Shown one piece after another: positions 1 through 12,800 of a stretch of 64,000 nt of DNA. The first letter of the stretch is position 1, and each line of letters begins with the position of its first letter. A program made the position numbers and the translations under genes. The DNA is from Odontesthes bonariensis (lineage: Eukaryota; Chordata; Actinopteri; Atheriniformes; Atherinopsidae), in contig NC_134515.1 of the NCBI RefSeq assembly GCF_027942865.1, positions 9,415,339 through 9,479,338 of the forward strand, read 5' to 3'. Under the pieces are notes generated by a model, which worked only from the letters and a program-made list of their open reading frames with translations, was not told the DNA's origin and ran no database searches.

Positions 1-349
1 GAACAGAACTGAATGCGAGAGAAATAAACAAACAAGGGTTACATCACATCAGTGACAGATGCTCCCTCCGGATATCTTAAATATTTGTTACGCCCGGCCC
101 GGGACCCATGACCATCCGATGAGCTCATTTCCTCACCGGGACCTCGAGCAAAGGCCCTTCTTAGCTCTATATCTGGGACAGTATCGCTTTGTTTTCTCCA
201 CCCTTTTCCTTCTCTTTCCTCTGCATTAAATTAGGATGAGGGTGAAATCCCCAGATAATTAGGGGCAAATACCATAGAACATTGATATTTGACTATTTTT
301 CTCCAGTTTATTGACTTGTTTCAAGTAATATCTGAAAGAGAGAGAGAGA

Positions 350-1450
350 GGGAGGTTTTACTGTAACTTGTGAGGTGCCTCAAGGATCAGTTTCGGGTCC
401 ATTATGGTTTCACTATATATGTCCCCTTTGGGGTCTGTTCTCAGGAAAAATAATATCCTTTTCTATAAAATGCAGGTCTTTCAGCTCATTAACTTTGACA
501 TTAGAAGTGTCTGAGTGAAAGTAATGACCTTACCGACCTTGGTGACCATGAATGAAGCTCAAGTATAATTTGATTTGGAAAATTTGATGTTCTGCAATTC
601 TGCTGGCATTCTTGACCCTATGACCCCCATATAGTTGCTCTTAAAGGGGAAGTTAGTTTTTTTTTTTTTAAACCTGGACCTTATTCTGGCATAAAATATG
701 TTCATCTACTCATCGATAACAGTTTGGTAAAATCCTTCATATGATATTTAGATTACAAGCTACTGCTAGTAGCAAACTCCGTGTAAAGATAGCCGACCGT
801 TACAGAGCACGGAGTGAATGGGCTGTGCTGCAGCGGAGCGTGTCGATGACGTCATCCCACTAGATGCGTGTGTAGAAAGCCCCTCGATAACCCCCAATAA
901 CAACAACACGGCAGCTCTGAGCTAACAGTGCAATAGTACGCGTTCATTCATTCATTCGTCTTAAAGTATTGGTGAAATAAAGACAGATAATCCCTTATTT
1001 AGAGGCTGTATTGTCTCTGCCCTGTTCTCTCCCGTTATATGGATATACGCGGATCTCGAGTGATCTGAATAGCGTTCGAAGGACGCCGACTTTCACCAAA
1101 CTGTTATCGGTGAGTAGAGGAAAGTATTTTATGCCAGAAATAAGGTCCAGGTTTAAAAAAAACGAACTTCCCCTTTAAGTTGGAAAGGCAGATCGGTGGA
1201 GTTAGCAAATTCAATCAAGCTTTTTTCCAACTAAGATTGGTTGCCAAGTTGAAGTCTTATCTCCTCCTCAAAGACCTGGAAAATGTTATTTATGCTTTTA
1301 TCATGACTACGTCCGTCTAGATCAGTCTTCTCTACGTTGTTGGCAAATAGTTGAAAAAGCAGCTGCTTGTATTTTGACTGGCCTGGAAAAACACAAACAC
1401 ATAACTCACATCGTCCCATTTCCAATTTGATTTTGAGATTTTATTTGTTA
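350..1450 (+). mobile_element. Decayed L2-like LINE, interrupted
   Basis: Broken reverse-transcriptase coding sequence reads on the plus strand. Around 385-470 the frame gives a VPQGSVSGPL-type RT motif. Around 1185-1400 it gives RT C-terminal text of the form FFQLRLVAKLKS followed by KDLENVIYAFI, with in-frame stops and frameshifts. The two parts are separated by the MITE at 641-1178, which therefore inserted later. The match is to the L2/Maui type of fish LINE by motif only. The outer boundaries are approximate. Confidence 0.6.
641..1178. mobile_element. TTAA-flanked MITE, piggyBac-like, copy 1
   Basis: The 538-bp element starts TTAAAGGGGAAGTT and ends with the reverse complement AACTTCCCCTTTAA, so it is bounded by TTAA, the piggyBac target. 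Inverted repeats extend inward for about 70 bases (AAACCTGGACCTTATT on the left; AATAAGGTCCAGGTTT, its exact reverse complement, on the right). It has no transposase. A perfect CRE palindrome, TGACGTCA, lies at 847-854. A second related copy is at about 51863-52420. Confidence 0.75.
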
Positions 1451-2962
1451 AAGTTTTAAAGGATCGGCACCATCATATTTAGTTGTTTTTAGTTGTTGGG
1501 CAAATTTTATTTGACTTTTCTGATTTTAAATGTTCTTTTAGAAATAAGTTTGACCTTGACCTTTGGAAAAAACACATCTCTCTGTTTGATGCAGTGACGT
1601 TTAATCTGTAAAGAAGTGCATCAATAGAGAGCATCATTTATAAATAATTGAAAATGATAGACATAAAACAACGCTAAAAGGATAGGAAGCTATCAACACG
1701 AAGCCATTTAATATCATTTACTCAAAACAACTAAAATGTGTTTTAGGTTTCTTATTTTCCAAACATTTTTATGTCTCACTTTATCTTATATTTCTGAGAA
1801 TGTGAGACGTGGTGCTTTGGGTAATTCAGCAGAGCCTTTTAAGTTCTTTAATTGGGGGGAAATATGCATTTAGGGACTTCCTGAAGTTGCATAAGCCCAT
1901 TTAGATATTCAAGATAAGCCGGTAACTGCTGGTTACAGTGCTCTGACCACCTCAAAGAACTCTTCGTGGCAATTTATAACCACCAATTTTTTTTTTGTGA
2001 AATGGAGAATTTAGATGATGAATAGCCCGAAAAATATTTGTTAATCCCCTTGTCCCTCGGAGTTCTTAAATTATTATTCCTTTTCTTTATTATTATCATG
2101 CCCTTTCAGGCAGGTAGACTATTCAGAGATGATAATGACTCTAACGACATGCACATTGGTCAGGGGACGCAGCGACACATGTGACTGTATACTCCCCACC
2201 ATCTAGTTTAGAACCCAGGAAGCCTTTTCGGATGAGTTGAAACGTCTTCAAGATCCAAGAAGAAGTCCAGTTGCCCTTATTCAAACTCTTATGATTGTCC
2301 TACAGTTTTGGCATAATCTTTTTATGTAAATCAAGGCTGTACAAATTGCAGATCTTGTGTGAAGATCAAAAGTATTACTCCTGATATTTTCTTTATTCAG
2401 TCATTCATGAACATGTTTATACGTATTTCTATACAGATAAAGTTTGCTAGAAATAATAAATTTGCTGTCTGTTTAAAGCCTATTATAAGTATACCAGGTT
2501 ATTAAATTGGGGCAGATCTTTTTCTTTTGGTTAAAGGAAATTCTATAAGAAGCATGTCTACTCTGGTATAGCCCAGATGCTTTATTTCATCTTGTGTAGC
2601 TATGAAATATATCTTAGGGGTTTAAGATGTGTCCATTGTGTTAATTTAAAACATATATTGGAAAAAGGGTTTCAGATTACCCAGAATCCATCCGTGATTC
2701 TCTCACAGGTGTGTTTGGGTTTAAGTTAATGACTCCCATCATGTTGCTCAGGGACATAATCGGGCTAAACGTGAGGAATTGATTGAATGCGCACAGTTCT
2801 GAACTTAGGGAGCTTTGTTTGCCTCTTCTTTGGAGCCTTTGCAGTTAATCAGACTCACTCCCTTTCTTATCCGCCTGGTTTCTGTGCGAAAGCCTTATCT
2901 TCCAGCTATAAGTCAATATCTCACGTTCTTTTCTTTCTTGCCTTTTCTTTTCTTTCAAACAG
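1451..2962. other. flna 5' flank, no gene seen
   Basis: AT-rich sequence with no ORF resembling a known protein. A pyrimidine-rich tract at about 2925-2960 ends in CAAACAG and looks like a 3' splice site for an flna exon whose non-coding partner would lie further upstream. A weak TATA-like CTATAAGT near 2904-2911 would be an alternative local start. I could not recognise a CpG-rich promoter here. Confidence 0.4.
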
Positions 2963-3065
2963 AGGAGCTGAAAAGTGAGAAAGAGCGAGCGGCCACGCAA
3001 AGTCGAACAGACTCCACCCAGAGAAAGAGAAGCCAGCGAACCGGGAGACAGCAGAGACCATAAAA
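2963..3065 (+). promoter_or_regulatory. flna: flna 5' untranslated segment and start context
   Basis: A purine-rich leader directly before the filamin start codon, preceded by a strong polypyrimidine tract and AG at 2961-2962. This fits a coding exon 2 that follows a non-coding exon 1, as in human FLNA. The ATG at 3066 sits in the context ATAAAAATGA, with A at -3. It opens a frame that matches the filamin A N terminus, including [17 protein letters not shown]. Confidence 0.55.
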
Positions 3066-6000
3066 ATGAGTGGTTCCCACCCCCGGCTCCATCAGAGCGC
3101 CGCGCCCGCTCCCAACGCTCTCTCCACGGACAAGGACGCAGAAATGCCCGCCACGGAGAAGGACCTGGCCGAAGATGCGCCGTGGAAGAAAATCCAGCAG
3201 AACACCTTCACGCGCTGGTGTAACGAGCACCTGAAATGCGTCAACAAGAGGCTCGGCAACTTGCAGACGGACCTCGGCGACGGGCTGCGGCTCATCGGGC
3301 TCCTGGAGGTCCTGTCCCAGAAGAAAATGTTCAGAAAGTACAACCAGAGGCCCACCTTCCGCCAGATGCAGCTGGAGAACGTGTCGGTGGCTTTGGAGTT
3401 CCTGGACAAGGAGAACATCAAGCTGGTGTCCATAGGTGGGTGTGAAGCGTGCGTGAGCGTAATGAATGAGTGCCAGCTTGTGCGCCTCTCCAGCTTCACT
3501 CAGGTGGGCTCTGCCCTCTTTGTGCTGCAGCTTTTGCAAACGCGTTTGGAGTTTCTGAGGTTATGAAGTTAAATGTCGGTGTCTATTTTTACTGCCGCGT
3601 CATATAGTTTGTATCAAAGTAAAGTTTGCTGAGTGAAAGTTAAACTGTGGAAAAAAAGAAGATAACCTTGGACTGAAAAAACACGCCTAACTCTCCTGTG
3701 AAAGCTAGTTAGATAAGCTTGCAGAGTTTCTGTTGGTAGCTTCACTGCATGTGTTTTCTGTGACAGGGCAGGCACTCTTCTTGGTGTTCAAGGCTGCGTT
3801 GCTTTTGTCTGTCCAGATTTGAGGCTGATTGTTTTGGGGGGGGGTCTGCCTGTCCCTGTGCCTGTGCAGACTGGGGCCCTGGGTTTCTCTGTTCCCCAGC
3901 CGCCTTGGCTGGGCTGGGCCAGTGTGAGCCAGACTCTGTGGGCCTGGATGTAACTCGGGCCTAGTAGGACAGGATAGCTGATCCTGCACTCAGAGACACA
4001 GAGAGGGAGACGCGCGCGCACACACACACACACACACAGGGCTATTGTCTGTGTTCATGTCGGGCTGGGTCTCCACAGCAATTTGGAGAACTTGGCTCCA
4101 GATTTCTGACATAAACTGGGTTTACGGGGCTTTGCCTGCATGTAACAACACGGATACTTTTCCTGCAGTTTCTGACTGCGATTTGCCAGTTTTGTGCTGG
4201 ATTAGAAAAGAACATTCTGCACTATCATTGTGATTATATTCATTTCTCCCAAACACAATACATCCCTTCTCAGCAGTAAACCAGTGCCCTCTGAGAGGCT
4301 CAAAATGCAATGGATGAATTTGCTCACAGTATTAACTCTGCTTTAAATGACAGATATTATAGATGGATGTACCTGAAGTAAGAGACAGCAGCGCTCTTCT
4401 CTCAGAGACGGTCACAGGAAGTCAAAGTGAATCAGACATGAGTGAGTCCTTGTCATCCTCAGGGAATGTCTGGTTCACTTTAGGTTTCGACACGCGTTGC
4501 TACCCCCCCGCTGCAGCCAGCAGGTTAAAGCATGGTTTAAACCTTGTGACAAAGAGGTGGGGCCAGTTTGTTTCTCAGAGTTTTGGTTGACACTGTTAGA
4601 TAAGCATCTCTTCAAAAAGAATGCCACGCTGTTCTAATGTTGATTTCAGCAGATATTTCGTTTTTTGTTTTTTTTTAACTTACACAGCGCACTGCTGGTA
4701 TTCGAGGTTCAGTACCAGGCTCCGCTGATCCTCCCTTCTCAGCTCTGTGTGTCTGTTCCTCCAGCTGACTCACCCTCATCTCTAGCTGGCCCTTTTGAGT
4801 CATTTAATCTGAAGATGAGAGGGGAGCCTGCTCTCCTCTTTTACTTCCTCCTTTCATTGCGGAAAAAGGACACACCCAGGCAGCAACACTCACCACAAAT
4901 TACTAAACTGCCATCTCTGCTCAGCATGATACATGCAGTCTCCCCTTCTTTCTTTGCTTGTGAACTTCTTCTATTCTCTTTCAACACTTTATTTTAACCT
5001 TTATATTTAGATGTTTATGCCGTTGCCATAATTTATGCCCAATCTGTTTTTTTTTTTTTTTTTTTTTTTGTTTTGGTCCAGCTTAATGCTTGAAATGATT
5101 CAATGTCCACACCTGTTTCACTTCTCATTTTACTTATCTTTTGCTCATTGCTAAAAATGGATGAAAACTGATACGCAACAGTGCCCAGTGTAACACTGCC
5201 ATTAAGAGTTGCTAAAGATCAACCTGCAACTTGCCCCACCCAGAAAGCAACCCCTGGATCAGTGCACGGAGCTGGACATGAGTTGCACATAAAAGTTAAT
5301 AATGCATTAAACCTTTATCACATAAAACCTACAGAACGTCTTTCAGTTTAGGGGGATTTGCATAAACATTACAGTTTTTGTATGAATTGGACAAATGAGC
5401 GCATCGAGATTTCAAACCTTGGCTGAGTTTGAGTGATCTGTTTTTGTTCTTTTTTTCTTATCTTAACTAAGCAGCTGTTATTTATTGGTTCAGTTAATCT
5501 GGCCGTTACCAGGTCTTAGTTACGTAAATGAAGCTTCAGATGAATGGTTACCAGGCCGTTTCCAAAGAGTTTGCACACCACCTCATGCCAACTGTCAAGC
5601 ACGGTGGTGGAGGGCTGATGATCTGGGCTTGTTCTGCAATCACAGGACCTGGGCACCTTGCAGTCATTGAGTCCACCATGAACTCCTCTGGATACCAACG
5701 TTTAGATGGCATTGTGCACTTAAATGTGAGGCCATCTGTCTTTGGCTGAAACTGGCTCATCAACAGGACAACGATCCCAAACACAGCAGCAGATCTACAA
5801 CAGAATGTCTGAAGAAGAGAAGAATCAAGGTGTTGCAATGGTCCAGTCAGAGTCCAGACCTCAGTCTGACTGAGATGCTGTGGTGGGACCTTCAGAGAGC
5901 TGTGCAGAAACCAATGCTGCAAAAACCTCAATGAACTGAAGCAACATTTTAAAGAGGAGTGAAGCAAAATTCCTCCACAATGATACTAGAGACTGGTGAT

Positions 6001-9000
6001 GCCATACAGGAAACCATTACTTTAAGTCGTTGCTGCCAAAGTTGGATCTACAAACTGTTGAATCATGGTTTCATATGACTGTATAAAACTAATTAGTAGC
6101 CATAAAATTGTTTTCACCTTAAAAAATGATGACTTCATGCCTTTATAATGGCTTGCATTTACAGCAACTCTACACTCTTTTGCCTCATTTAGTATTCAGT
6201 GATCCGTGATGAGTACCTCTGCCCCTGGCCTTTTACCAAGTTGCCCGACCGTGCACGTTGACTCCAGGGATTGGTTTCTTAGGGTTGTTACCTATGAAAC
6301 CTTGTCCGTTATTATCTATGATCTGGAGTCGTTGATGCACTGCAGTTCCAAGGCAGAAATGCTTTAAAGTCCTCTAGAATATTAAAACTTCATATAAAGT
6401 TGCTGAAAAGGTTAAAATCTCAACTTTAGCCCTTAACTGAACACAAGAATCTTGAGCTTGTGCTACAGTCTTCACCTGCCGAACTCTCGGTGTGTTTCTC
6501 TTGCTTTCATCGCAGTGCCTTTGTGTATCATGTCACTCTGCTTGTGGAGCTGAAGTGGATCCACTTGTCTCTTTGCTGGATCCTGAGCTCCAGAGTATTC
6601 AGCCTCGGTGAAGCTCTCCTCCCCGTTCCCACAATCCTCACAGATTGCACTCCAGGTTTCAGCCCAGTAGGTAATCTCTCTTTCTGTAGTTTTGACAAAC
6701 CCCCCCACCCCCCATGATTTGGCATCAGCAGCAGACGACACATGACTGCTGATAAATCCAGAGATCTTGTGTGTGTTCATTCAGGAATGCAGTTGGAGCA
6801 GCAAGGCCATCTAGTAGGTGCCAGAGTGACACTGAAGCAGCACTTTGTCATGCTGTACTCTTTGTTTGGTTTCCTGTCAATTTAACTGCTCTTTAAAACT
6901 GGACTTGTGGAGCCATTCCTGTTACATAGCAAGCATATGTGCATATTTCACTGTCCTTATCACACCGATATTTGTTGAAGCCAAGTCATTTCACCTCATG
7001 TCATCCTGTTTGTGTGCCTCATGAAGCTTGAACAAGCATTGGCTGCTCTGCAGAATAAGACTCGCTTTGTTGATTTAACTTTATGCCGTTTGTGCAGAAG
7101 TCTTCTCAACAGGAGCATCCTTGTTTCAGTGAGTCAGCAGCCCAGCCCTGATTTTTAAAACCCTTCGGGAATACTTCTTTACTCCTGCTTGACTGAACGT
7201 GTGCAGAGTTTGTGGAAACTGTGCAATGACAGCTGTAAGACCGAACCCTTCCCATTATCCATGTTGGCAGGATGCCTGATAAAGAGAGTGGTGTTGTAAC
7301 TTTTGTACCTGGCAGCTAGCTACAAGAATGATATACAGGTTGAGACAAACTCCTGTGTGGCAACAACCAGCTGTTTCTTCATGTTAGCATGTTGCATCAT
7401 AATAGAACGATCCTGGAAAAAAAAAAAAGAACTTGGTGATTTGTATTTAACAGCAAGAGTTTTAAAACTTGGATTTATTAAGGTGATCTTAAAGCTCATT
7501 TCAGTACACTTAAAGGTTTCGATGCTATAGTTTCACTTGGTCTGATATGAAAATATAATATCATATATAAATTCTGCATATAATGCAGAAATGTGCCACC
7601 CAAACACATAGTTTTATACTTAAATGCCACAAAGTTATGGCATCTCTGATGCTACAACTAAGATCAACAGGTTTTGTTTTGAATACATTTTATGGGGTGC
7701 CAGTAATGATATATATTAAGTTGAACACTAGAAATCTCCCACCCTGAATTTTGTTTTTAGTTTTAAGTTTCCCACATTTGCTCAAAATACTCAGAACTAG
7801 GGAGATGTAGCCTCATTTCAACAAACAGTTGGTACTTTAAGTCCAATGGACTTTTTTTCAAGGAACATCATAATTTGCTTTATACCACAGTTGTTGTGTG
7901 CTTCAATCTAACGTCACACAAATCGGCAACGTGGCACCTTCCTACAGGATTATGTTGAGCTTCAGGTGTCCTGACTTTCTGATAGTATGTTCACAAACTG
8001 TAACAACTACTCCTTAAGTCACTGGGCAAAAAGGACTAACTGAGACGGAAAGGAAATAAGACACATGCTTGAATGTTTAGCGCTACCTTTACCTGTAAAT
8101 TATTTCTTCAGGATCGGGGCCATTTTGAGGGCAAAACATAGTCGTGATTCTTTATTTAGCTCCTGGTTCCCGTGGTGGAAATTGAGGAGATCAAGGAAAG
8201 GATCCTCTAAAAGTCAGTAGAGCCTGGGAAAAGGAAAAGAAGTAAGTACTCTAATATTTTCGGAATTTAGGCATCACCATGATGCCAATTATTGGCTTTT
8301 GTGGGATATTTCAATTTTAATCTTAAATTTTTATAGACCATGAGTAACTGTTGGCAGAAAAAAAAATTGAGATAAGGGAGACTTTAGCCACTCTGGGATC
8401 AAAATGGATCTCTTCTTAGAAGTTCATTATCATTACCACAAGTTCCTGTCTGCAGTGGCCAAAGAGGACTGGTCAAGTGGATATGGGGGATTAGCAGACT
8501 GTGCATTCCCATTCAGTACAGCAGTGGTATTCCAGCTATTGCATTACATCATAGTTGGAAAGATGCCCCAACGCCCCTTGCCTCATGTTCAGATTGAACA
8601 AGCAGACATAAAGAAGCCTGTCATTTAATTTCTTTAAATAAATGTGACGTAAACTGCAGCGACGCCAAATCTTGTGATTTAGAAAAAGGTCGCAAGAAGC
8701 GCAGTGTTCTTTGCTTACTGTTAAGTTACAAGGTTTTACCAACAAACGCACACAGCCTGCCAGAAATGTGTCTGGAGGCGATCAGCTTTTCCAGACCTGA
8801 ATCATTTTTCCAGGCCAAGAACTATCAATTACTTGGAAAACCTAGATTCTTGTCTTAGGCTTGATGGTAGTTGTGAGACTATTCCAGGAAGTAAATGGTT
8901 GATTAAAGCCGCATGCTATGTATTAAACCTCATTCATCATTTTTTGCGGTATCTTGTGTCTTTCCTCTCACCTCCCCTGCATGCGACGACTCCTGCCCTT

Positions 9001-9809
9001 CTTTCCTAAGCTGCCTTCTCCTCCTGTTTTCTGTCTTTACTTATGAAACTTTCAAATCTCGTTTTTCTATCTGCTCACTCAAAAGAACAGATCTCAGAGA
9101 TCAGAGCCTGTCCTGAGCCGGTACTGTTGTTAGAACGGGCTTTAAAAATGTCCCTTGCAGCACTCCCCCCTCATCATTTTTTTTTTTTTTTTTTTTGTCT
9201 TTCTTGGGCCTCCACCCCTCTACCTCCCTTCTCCTGTCCTTTCCTCCCTCCTCCCGCCTCGTCTGTAACCAGAGCTCAGGGATTGGGAGGGCTGCCAAGA
9301 TCCAGTTTTCTTTTGCCCTTTTAAGGCTAAAAAAACCAGGGGGAACTTTTTCAAGTGGAGGGAGTGAAGAGAATGAGAGCAGAGGGAGGGAGGGAGAATG
9401 TGTGGAAGGAGTAGAAAGGAAGAGCAGGAAATGTAGTAGCTTCGGTGTGGCTTGTTGCATGCAGTTTAGGGAGGAAGGGAGGGAGGAGAGGACCTCAGCT
9501 TTAAGATGTTTGAAGATACAAAGATACAGTCATGCACTATAGTTTGTCCTTATTTTGAATAGCATAACATGATGCCAAGGTTAATTCTGCGTAGGCTAGT
9601 ATCTTAAAATGTGTTTGTGTGTGAGGCCAGCGAGGAATGTGTGACATTTCCTTTGTGTGCCCTGTCTGGACACACTGAGGAAATGCATGCCTCATCCAGT
9701 CATGCTCGCATGTATACGTGCATTGTGCTGCTAGACCAGTCAACGAAGTATCTGCCACCTCAGTCCCACTCACTACATTAATGTTAATTATTTTCACCAT
9801 CTTTAAGAT

Positions 9810-9853
<44 letters not shown>

Positions 9854-12800
9854 AAAACTTACGGGATGCCCTCAGCATTTTATTCCTGAGGAGTACCCCA
9901 GAACAAAAGGTGGATCTGAAGCAGGCTTTGGGGTGATCCATTTGGTTCTAATTAGCAATTTCTGCCATTAGATGCCACTAAATTCGACATACTGAAGCTT
10001 TTTAAAATGTGCAAACTTCAGTGTTAGTAGTTTTTCATATTTCTTAGAATTGGAGTGATATTAACATGTCTCCATGCACCGGCTCCCTGTTTGATTTTGT
10101 ATAGATTTTTAAATCTTCCACCTCACTTTTTTTTTAAGGTAAATGCATCCCAGACTTATTGAGCTGGTATGTGCCCTCCTCACCATAAACGTGTGCAGAT
10201 ATTTCTCTAACTGTTCCCAGATCAGTTTGTGACAAAGGGAGGTCAAGCATTTTGCCCACTGAACCACTGAACTTCAAATCCTTCCTTAAAACTTTCCTCT
10301 TTGATAATATCTGATATGTTTATCTCACATTATATTGTTGGGAACATCCATCTGACCTAATTTACATCATCTCTTCTTGTAAAGCACTTTGTAACTGTGT
10401 GAGAAGTTCCATAGAAATAATACTTTATCATTGTTAAAAAATCAGTGAATATTTTTCCATAGGCTTTTATCCACTGACACTCGTGTTTGCAGCCGCATTT
10501 GAGTGCACACGCCAGCTTTCTATATTCAACGATTACCCTGATGACGTCCAAACGAGTAAACTGAAAATGGCTTGGACTCCCAGTGGATATGTTTAGAAAA
10601 TAGTAATTTTTTTCCCCCTAAAAGAGACCAGTGGCTTTAACCCAACTTGTCTCAGTGCCTTTGGCCTTGCTGCTACAAACAGCTACTAACATAAAACGTA
10701 TGCCTGCAAATGCTGCGAAACCAATTTTATCAGCCCTGCCGATCTTTTATTGACTGACCACAAAACCGTTTATCTGCCTGATTTTTAAAGTGGTTAAAAG
10801 CAGGTTCAGCGTTGCTCAGTTGAACTTTAAGCGTGAGCTTCGGACATCCAACTAAATCACACATCCTCCAGACTTTAGCTCGGGTGGATTCTCACTTTTC
10901 CTGTCTGGCTTAAGTTCACCTTTGCTTGAATTCCTATAATCTCAGCTGATTTAATTGACTAACCACTACAGTTTTACATTCAAAATTTTTTAAAAAGATT
11001 ATTTTTTTTTATTATTTTAAAATTATTTGATGTTTATGAGGTTCAACTTGACCTTTTTCAGTTAAGAGGAGTTGATGCGGGTCCAGGTTAATCTTTTCAA
11101 TAAAGTGTGAGAACTTGCTTCATCCTTGTCTGCTTGAAGAGGATTTAGTTATGTGTGAATCCTTGCTACAGAAACTCAAATGGCACACAACTGTTATGCT
11201 AGTAGAATGGTTAATGATGCAGTAAAAGGGGCAGAATTGACACTGCCTAGAAGCCAACAGAGAATATTTTGTTGCATAAGCCAGCTACTGATCTGGACAA
11301 TAAGCTGGAAACTACCCGTGTGCCTAACCCAGCCGTTGTCATCTCAACTAATTACACATAATAATTAGTAAATTGCGTCAGGCCCAGAAGTTGATTTGAC
11401 CTATGAGATGGGAACATCAGCTGACAGTCGCTGATGCCAAGGATTTCTGGGTTTCACACATGAGCAGCTGCTTTCGTGCTTCCCTCCGCTGGCTTATCAG
11501 TTACCAGCAGCGGCTGCTCATTGGCAAGTATTGTGGCTAGCTTTGGTAACAATGATGCATCTGTTGTCGTAGTTTTACTGCACCATAGTGTAACCCTGTG
11601 AAAACTAGTGTGCACAGACCCAAAAGCTATTAAAATTACAGTGCATTTAAGGTAATATAAACTGGAAACTGGGTGAAATAGAACGTTTAACATCATGCAT
11701 TTATGGATAGATTTGCACTTTAATTTCTATTTTACAATGTTCTATATGAATAACTCTAACAGGGAAGGTAAAGGGCCCAGGACTATCTAACCGGCTGTGC
11801 TGCTTGTTCTCTGCCCCACAACATGTCTGGACTAATATGTTCCAGATGTTTCAGTAAGACCTGAATATTGTGTGGAGCCTTTCCTTTCGCCATCAGCCTT
11901 CTCTGCCCCCTTCCTCGGCAAGACGCCAGGTTAAGGTCGGTCTGTGGGTCAGGGGTTGTGATGATGTCATGGGCCTGGTGGGGGTGGGAGCGGGTGTCCA
12001 GCAGCATCGGCGAGCCAAACGGATGAGTCATGGGAATTTTGGGGACAAAAAGAAGATCAGCCCCACACATGCGCTTTCTCCATGTATACTTGAAACACAA
12101 AAATTGTAACAAGAGGATTGGGGGGGGGTTGTGAGTCAGCAAGAGGGGGGAGTCTGTGGCGGTTTGTGTCCGTATATGGGCTCCATCACTGGTACGGCGT
12201 GGTCTGCCGGGAACGCTGGCAGATTCCTGACATGTTTAGTGGCTTTCGGAGGAGGAGAATACTCACACACATCTATGCAGCTATCAGAAAGTGTTTGTAA
12301 ATTTGTGCCCAAACGAATCCCCTGAGAACGAGGACTGGAGTGTCCGCCAAGTTTAAACTCGAGTAGATTGAAAGGGCAGACGTGGGCTTTTACTGAGACC
12401 CAGAATATCAGCTTCTCGTTATTTTTTTTTTTTAATTCTTCATGATCATGAAAAATAATCCCTTTTACTTGGACATCCTCAGCTCTGGTCGTGGTATTAT
12501 TGTGGTTCTGTTTACGTTCTGGTGGCTGTGATACACATCCCTGCTGTGGATGGTCGGCATTCCTGCGGCAGGTTCTAACCTGTGGTGCACATCTCAAATC
12601 TTCCCATCAGAGCAAAAGACGATTTAAATAGTAGTCCTTAGGCAACCTTTTTTTCTGTTGCTCCAACTCTGCTGTTTTGTGCCCTTTATGGTCATATTTC
12701 TCTCGTCTCTGCTTCACGTCTTGCTTCTGCCATTTCTGAGAGGACTAAGTTACCACTTTGTTTCTATGACGATTGCACTCTAAGGTCTTGTGGGTATAGG

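Noticed and set aside
2955-3539. Long minus-strand open frame of 194 codons
   Set aside because: It is the antisense of the GC-rich flna exon 1 and resembles no known protein.
5041-5070. Poly(T) tracts as promoters, terminators or RNA polymerase III genes
   Set aside because: No A-box or B-box was recognised next to any of these tracts; they look like retroelement tails or slippage products.
9101-9460. Overlapping open frames on both strands at 9.1-9.5 kb
   Set aside because: They result from a purine/pyrimidine-biased tract, not coding sequence.
12136-12597. Minus-strand open frame of 153 codons in flna intron 1
   Set aside because: Low-complexity composition, no recognisable motif and no splice or promoter context.
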